DNA of 64,000 bases from Alphaproteobacteria bacterium (lineage in GTDB: Bacteria; Pseudomonadota; Alphaproteobacteria; Rhizobiales; Beijerinckiaceae), in contig VGDT01000003.1 in NCBI GenBank assembly GCA_016869595.1, positions 32,266-96,265 on the forward strand, given 5' to 3'. Numbering within the stretch: the stretch's first letter is position 1; every line of letters starts with the position of its first letter. The translations under genes were made by a program, and so were the position numbers. The notes under the pieces are model-generated. The model did not search any database. It saw nothing but the letters and a program-made list of their open reading frames with translations, and was not told where the DNA came from. This document shows, piece by piece, positions 61,137-64,000 of this stretch.

Positions 61137-63535
61137 TCAGAGAGATCAGGCAGTCGCGCGATCGGTTGTTCGAAGTTCAGCGGCCCAGCCAGCGTCACGC
61201 GCAAGGCTGCAGGCTCGAGCGGCTTGAAGTGGCGATCCATCACGCCGACGCCGCAGACTTGGGAGGGAGCGACGCCAGCAGCGCACTGCAGGTAAAGCGG
61301 ATCGCTCGGCAAGAGCGAGCCATATGCAAAGGTGATCTGGTCGGAGCGAGAGTTGAAAACATTGAAGGCGTCGAACTGCAGCCGCCAGCCATCCGCCCAT
61401 CGATAGCCCAGTCGCGCGTTCAACGTGCCGGTCGCCGGGGACTTAAAATATCCGTCCTCGGTCAGCGCCCTCGCGCCAAAGTAGCGATATTTCAGCGCGC
61501 CGAACCATCCGGTCGCCTCGCCAAGCTCCAATCCGCCCATCGCCGTCACCGCTATCGCGTTCGACAGATAGTTGCCGGGCGCATTGCCGAGGAATGTCCC
61601 ATAAGGCAATGCATCAGGCGTGATCAGATCGAGCCACGCCAGCGTCTGCGGAACGTCGACGCCCCGGTAGCGGGCATGAACGAGCGCCACGTCGCCGTCA
61701 AATCTGATCCAGGAATTCGGACTGTATCGGTTGGCGAACTCAAGCCCATATCTGCGACTGGGGCGACCGAAGATGGTCGTGCCGCTGTCGCCAACGAACT
61801 GGTTTTCTGATTCGAGATTGAGCCAAAATAGGCTGATGCTGGAATCGAGCCCCTCGATGAATTTGGTGCGGGCGCCGATCTCAGCGCCGCGCGACTTTAC
61901 GAGCAATGGAATTGAAGCGGTCTGAACGAAGCCGTCGTCAACGCCGAGTTCGGCTGTGGAGAACTGTAGCACCGTTCCCCGTGCGTCGGTCGAGTGGAAG
62001 CCTTCACCGTAATTGGCGAAGAACTCCGTTTTGTAGAAAGGCCCGACGATGATCGACGCTTTGGGACTGAACAGCGCCGCATTCTTTACGCCTTGATTGA
62101 ACGGCCCTGTGAGCAGAAACGCCGGTAGACCAGTGCTCGCCGCGATTTTTGGCGCGTCCAATAGCGTCTGGAGCGAGCTTACCGCCGCGTTGTAATAGTC
62201 AAAGCGCGCGCCTGTTACGGTCTTTAGCCACGGCGTCCAGCGCACGGCGGTGTCGGTCCAGACGCCGATGCTGCCTTCGCCAACGGCATTGTTGCTGAGC
62301 GTGTCATAGAGCTGTCGACGGACGCTCTCCTGCAATCCGAGACGAATGTCGTCGTAGCGTCCTTGAAAGCCGATGCGCGTCTCGACCGGCGCGCCATTGA
62401 TGTCGATCCATCTGATCCCATGCTGGGCGTTTACGCCCACGATGGTGCGGTAGTCGAATTGACGGATCTGGTCGCCCAAATCCTGATGCCCCAGGAAATA
62501 GGTGTAATTGCTATAGAGATCCAAGGTCGAATGGACAACGTACCCTTCCACGCGCGTGGCGTGATTGCCTTCCATCTGACTCCAGCGCGTTGAAAGCGAA
62601 AAGCGCGAGGTCGCGCCGCCGTCAGTGGGGTCCATCGTGCCCCAACGCGACAAGATACCAGAGCTGACGGCGCGAAGCGGAATTTGATCGGTCGAGTACC
62701 ATTTGTTGGCGTAGCCCATGAAGGTCACCGACGCGCCGTCCTCTTGCGTGCCGCGCGACAAGCGCAACACGCTGTTGAGGCGCCGCATATTATCCCCGCG
62801 CTCCCACGGACCGTTGTAGTATTGCGCTTCGACGGCTCCATAGGCGGAGCCGCCGGCGAAATCCTTGTAAGGGGCGACGGCGAGAGCTCTCGCGTAGGCG
62901 AAGCTGCCGCCAGTGACTTGGAAGAAGCCTTTGTCGATCGTGTCCTTGTATTGCATGTAAATCGAGCCGGCTGACGAGAAGTCGCCGTCTTGCGCGTCGT
63001 AGGGACCTTTGCGGGCAAGGACGTAAGACAAGAGTTCGGGAATCAAGAAATTGCTGTCCGCATAACCCTGGGCATGGCCATGCGTGCGCATATTGAGCGG
63101 CATGCCGTCGAGATAGAGCGCCAGATCGGTGCCGTGGTCGAGATTGAAGCCGCGCAGGAAATACTGATTCGCCTTGCCTTCGCCGCTGTGCTGCGTGACG
63201 ACGAGTCCTGGCACAATCTCAAGCGCATCGCCGGGGCGAGCGAAAGGAAGCGCATTGACTTCCTTGCCGGTGAAGAACTGCTCGCTTGCGGCGGTGATCG
63301 GCGGCGGTTTGGGTCCGGGCTCGCCGACTGCGGCGATAACCGGTGAAGCGCGCGGCGGTTGCGGCGACGCATGAGCGCGTGCTGGTTCCCGCGCGGGCGC
63401 ATGAGAGTGAGCCGTAGGGGCGGCACGATGCGCGCCGACTTGTATTGTGGGGAGCGCGGTCTGCGCTAGCGCAGTTAACGGAGAGAGCGCCGCGAGTATC
63501 GAAATAAGGCGCACCCCGGCTGAATGAACTGGCAT
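61112..63535 (-). CDS. TonB-dependent receptor under B12 riboswitch control
   Basis: ALEIVPGLVVTQHSGEGKANQYFLRGFNLDHGTDLALYLDGMPLNMRTHGHAQGYADSNFLIPELL; signal peptide, His/Pro/Ala-rich linker. Confidence 0.88.
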   Translation of the reverse strand: MPVHSAGVRLISILAALSPLTALAQTALPTIQVGAHRAAPTAHSHAPAREPARAHASPQPPRASPVIAAVGEPGPKPPPITAASEQFFTGKEVNALPFARPGDALEIVPGLVVTQHSGEGKANQYFLRGFNLDHGTDLALYLDGMPLNMRTHGHAQGYADSNFLIPELLSYVLARKGPYDAQDGDFSSAGSIYMQYKDTIDKGFFQVTGGSFAYARALAVAPYKDFAGGSAYGAVEAQYYNGPWERGDNMRRLNSVLRLSRGTQEDGASVTFMGYANKWYSTDQIPLRAVSSGILSRWGTMDPTDGGATSRFSLSTRWSQMEGNHATRVEGYVVHSTLDLYSNYTYFLGHQDLGDQIRQFDYRTIVGVNAQHGIRWIDINGAPVETRIGFQGRYDDIRLGLQESVRRQLYDTLSNNAVGEGSIGVWTDTAVRWTPWLKTVTGARFDYYNAAVSSLQTLLDAPKIAASTGLPAFLLTGPFNQGVKNAALFSPKASIIVGPFYKTEFFANYGEGFHSTDARGTVLQFSTAELGVDDGFVQTASIPLLVKSRGAEIGARTKFIEGLDSSISLFWLNLESENQFVGDSGTTIFGRPSRRYGLEFANRYSPNSWIRFDGDVALVHARYRGVDVPQTLAWLDLITPDALPYGTFLGNAPGNYLSNAIAVTAMGGLELGEATGWFGALKYRYFGARALTEDGYFKSPATGTLNARLGYRWADGWRLQFDAFNVFNSRSDQITFAYGSLLPSDPLYLQCAAGVAPSQVCGVGVMDRHFKPLEPAALRVTLAGPLNFEQPIARLPDLSEPFSRQSN

Positions 63536-63616
63536 TGCAAAGCTCGCAGCAACCTTCGACCGTCACTGCAACGGGCCACGCCCATTTAAGCGCGCAAGCG
63601 CCAAGATGGGCTTCAC

Positions 63617-63659
63617 CCGCATCGGTGCACCCCGCCCGACGCTTTCGCGCGTGACCACG
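63617..63659 (-). repeat. 43-bp sequence identical in inverted orientation to 55951-55993
   Basis: CCGCATCGGTGCACCCCGCCCGACGCTTTCGCGCGTGACCACG. Confidence 0.95.
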
Positions 63660-63660
63660 A

Positions 63661-63850
63661 ATGACGGCAGGTCTCCTGGCTCGCGGGTCCTCGCTCAAAG
63701 GCCGCCTTCCCGGAACATTGGCTCCAGTGGCTTTTTTGGTCTTTGACTCGCCGCTCACAGTTGCGGGGGCAGCAGCGGCATTGCGCGACGATGCGCTCAC
63801 CGCATTCCCTATTGATCCCTTGCGGGAACCGTCGCTAACAGTAAGCGCAA
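63661..63850 (-). ncRNA. Cobalamin riboswitch 2
   Basis: Reverse complement contains GACGGTTCCC...GGGAATGCGGTGAGCGC...GCTGCCCCCGCAACTGTGAGCGGCGAG...AAGCCACTGG...GGGAAGGCGG...CCCGCGAGCCAGGAGACCTGCC. Confidence 0.95.
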
Positions 63851-64000
63851 AATGCGATTTTTAAGTCAATACGATTGGATGGAGCTCTATTCGTCATGCG
63901 TGCTTTTCTCGACAGTGATGCAGAAACATCACAGCTCGTCTCTAAGGGTTCGATGTCAGCTTTTGGCGCGGAGCAGCCTCCACTGCTCGAATAAGCCTCA

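Noticed and set aside
63897-63995. Short plus-strand ORF MRAFLDSDAETSQLVSKGSMSAFGAEQPPLLE at the window edge
   Set aside because: Only 32 codons, no ribosome-binding or homology evidence available

Overview
The window is a gene-dense, high-GC alphaproteobacterial chromosome segment. Gene order fits Rhizobiales; a methylotroph or methanotroph such as Methylocystis/Methylosinus is a guess. The core is an origin-proximal region: secB, dnaQ, coaE, maf, an AT-rich gap, hemE, hemJ, rho, mnmE, mnmG, rsmG, parA, parB, with two perfect 16-bp parS palindromes. After it come purL-bolA-grxD, pdxA-rsmA, a fatty-acid cluster (gmk, yicC, mltG, fabF, acpP, fabG, fabD), acs, leuD, lptB-rpoN-hpf-ptsN, the general stress response locus (phyR/nepR/ecfG with a GGAAC-N16-CGTT promoter), fumC, an M20 peptidase and a B12-regulated TonB region with two convergent cobalamin riboswitches. 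The most notable items are: (1) a three-gene secreted cassette at 14.8-17.1 kb with a candidate caspase-like (clan CD-type His/Cys) protein; (2) a 108-bp palindromic element inserted in frame in rsmA/ksgA; (3) a lone AT-rich OLD-like ATPase-TOPRIM gene directly after acs, a defence candidate; (4) a 43-bp identical inverted repeat after both B12 riboswitches, plus a cobalamin adenosyltransferase C-terminal remnant; (5) a DUF488-type gene broken by one in-frame TAG; (6) an Omp31-like/OmpW double-barrel fusion; (7) a candidate oriC upstream of hemE. All calls come from reading the sequence and the supplied ORFs; no database search was run.
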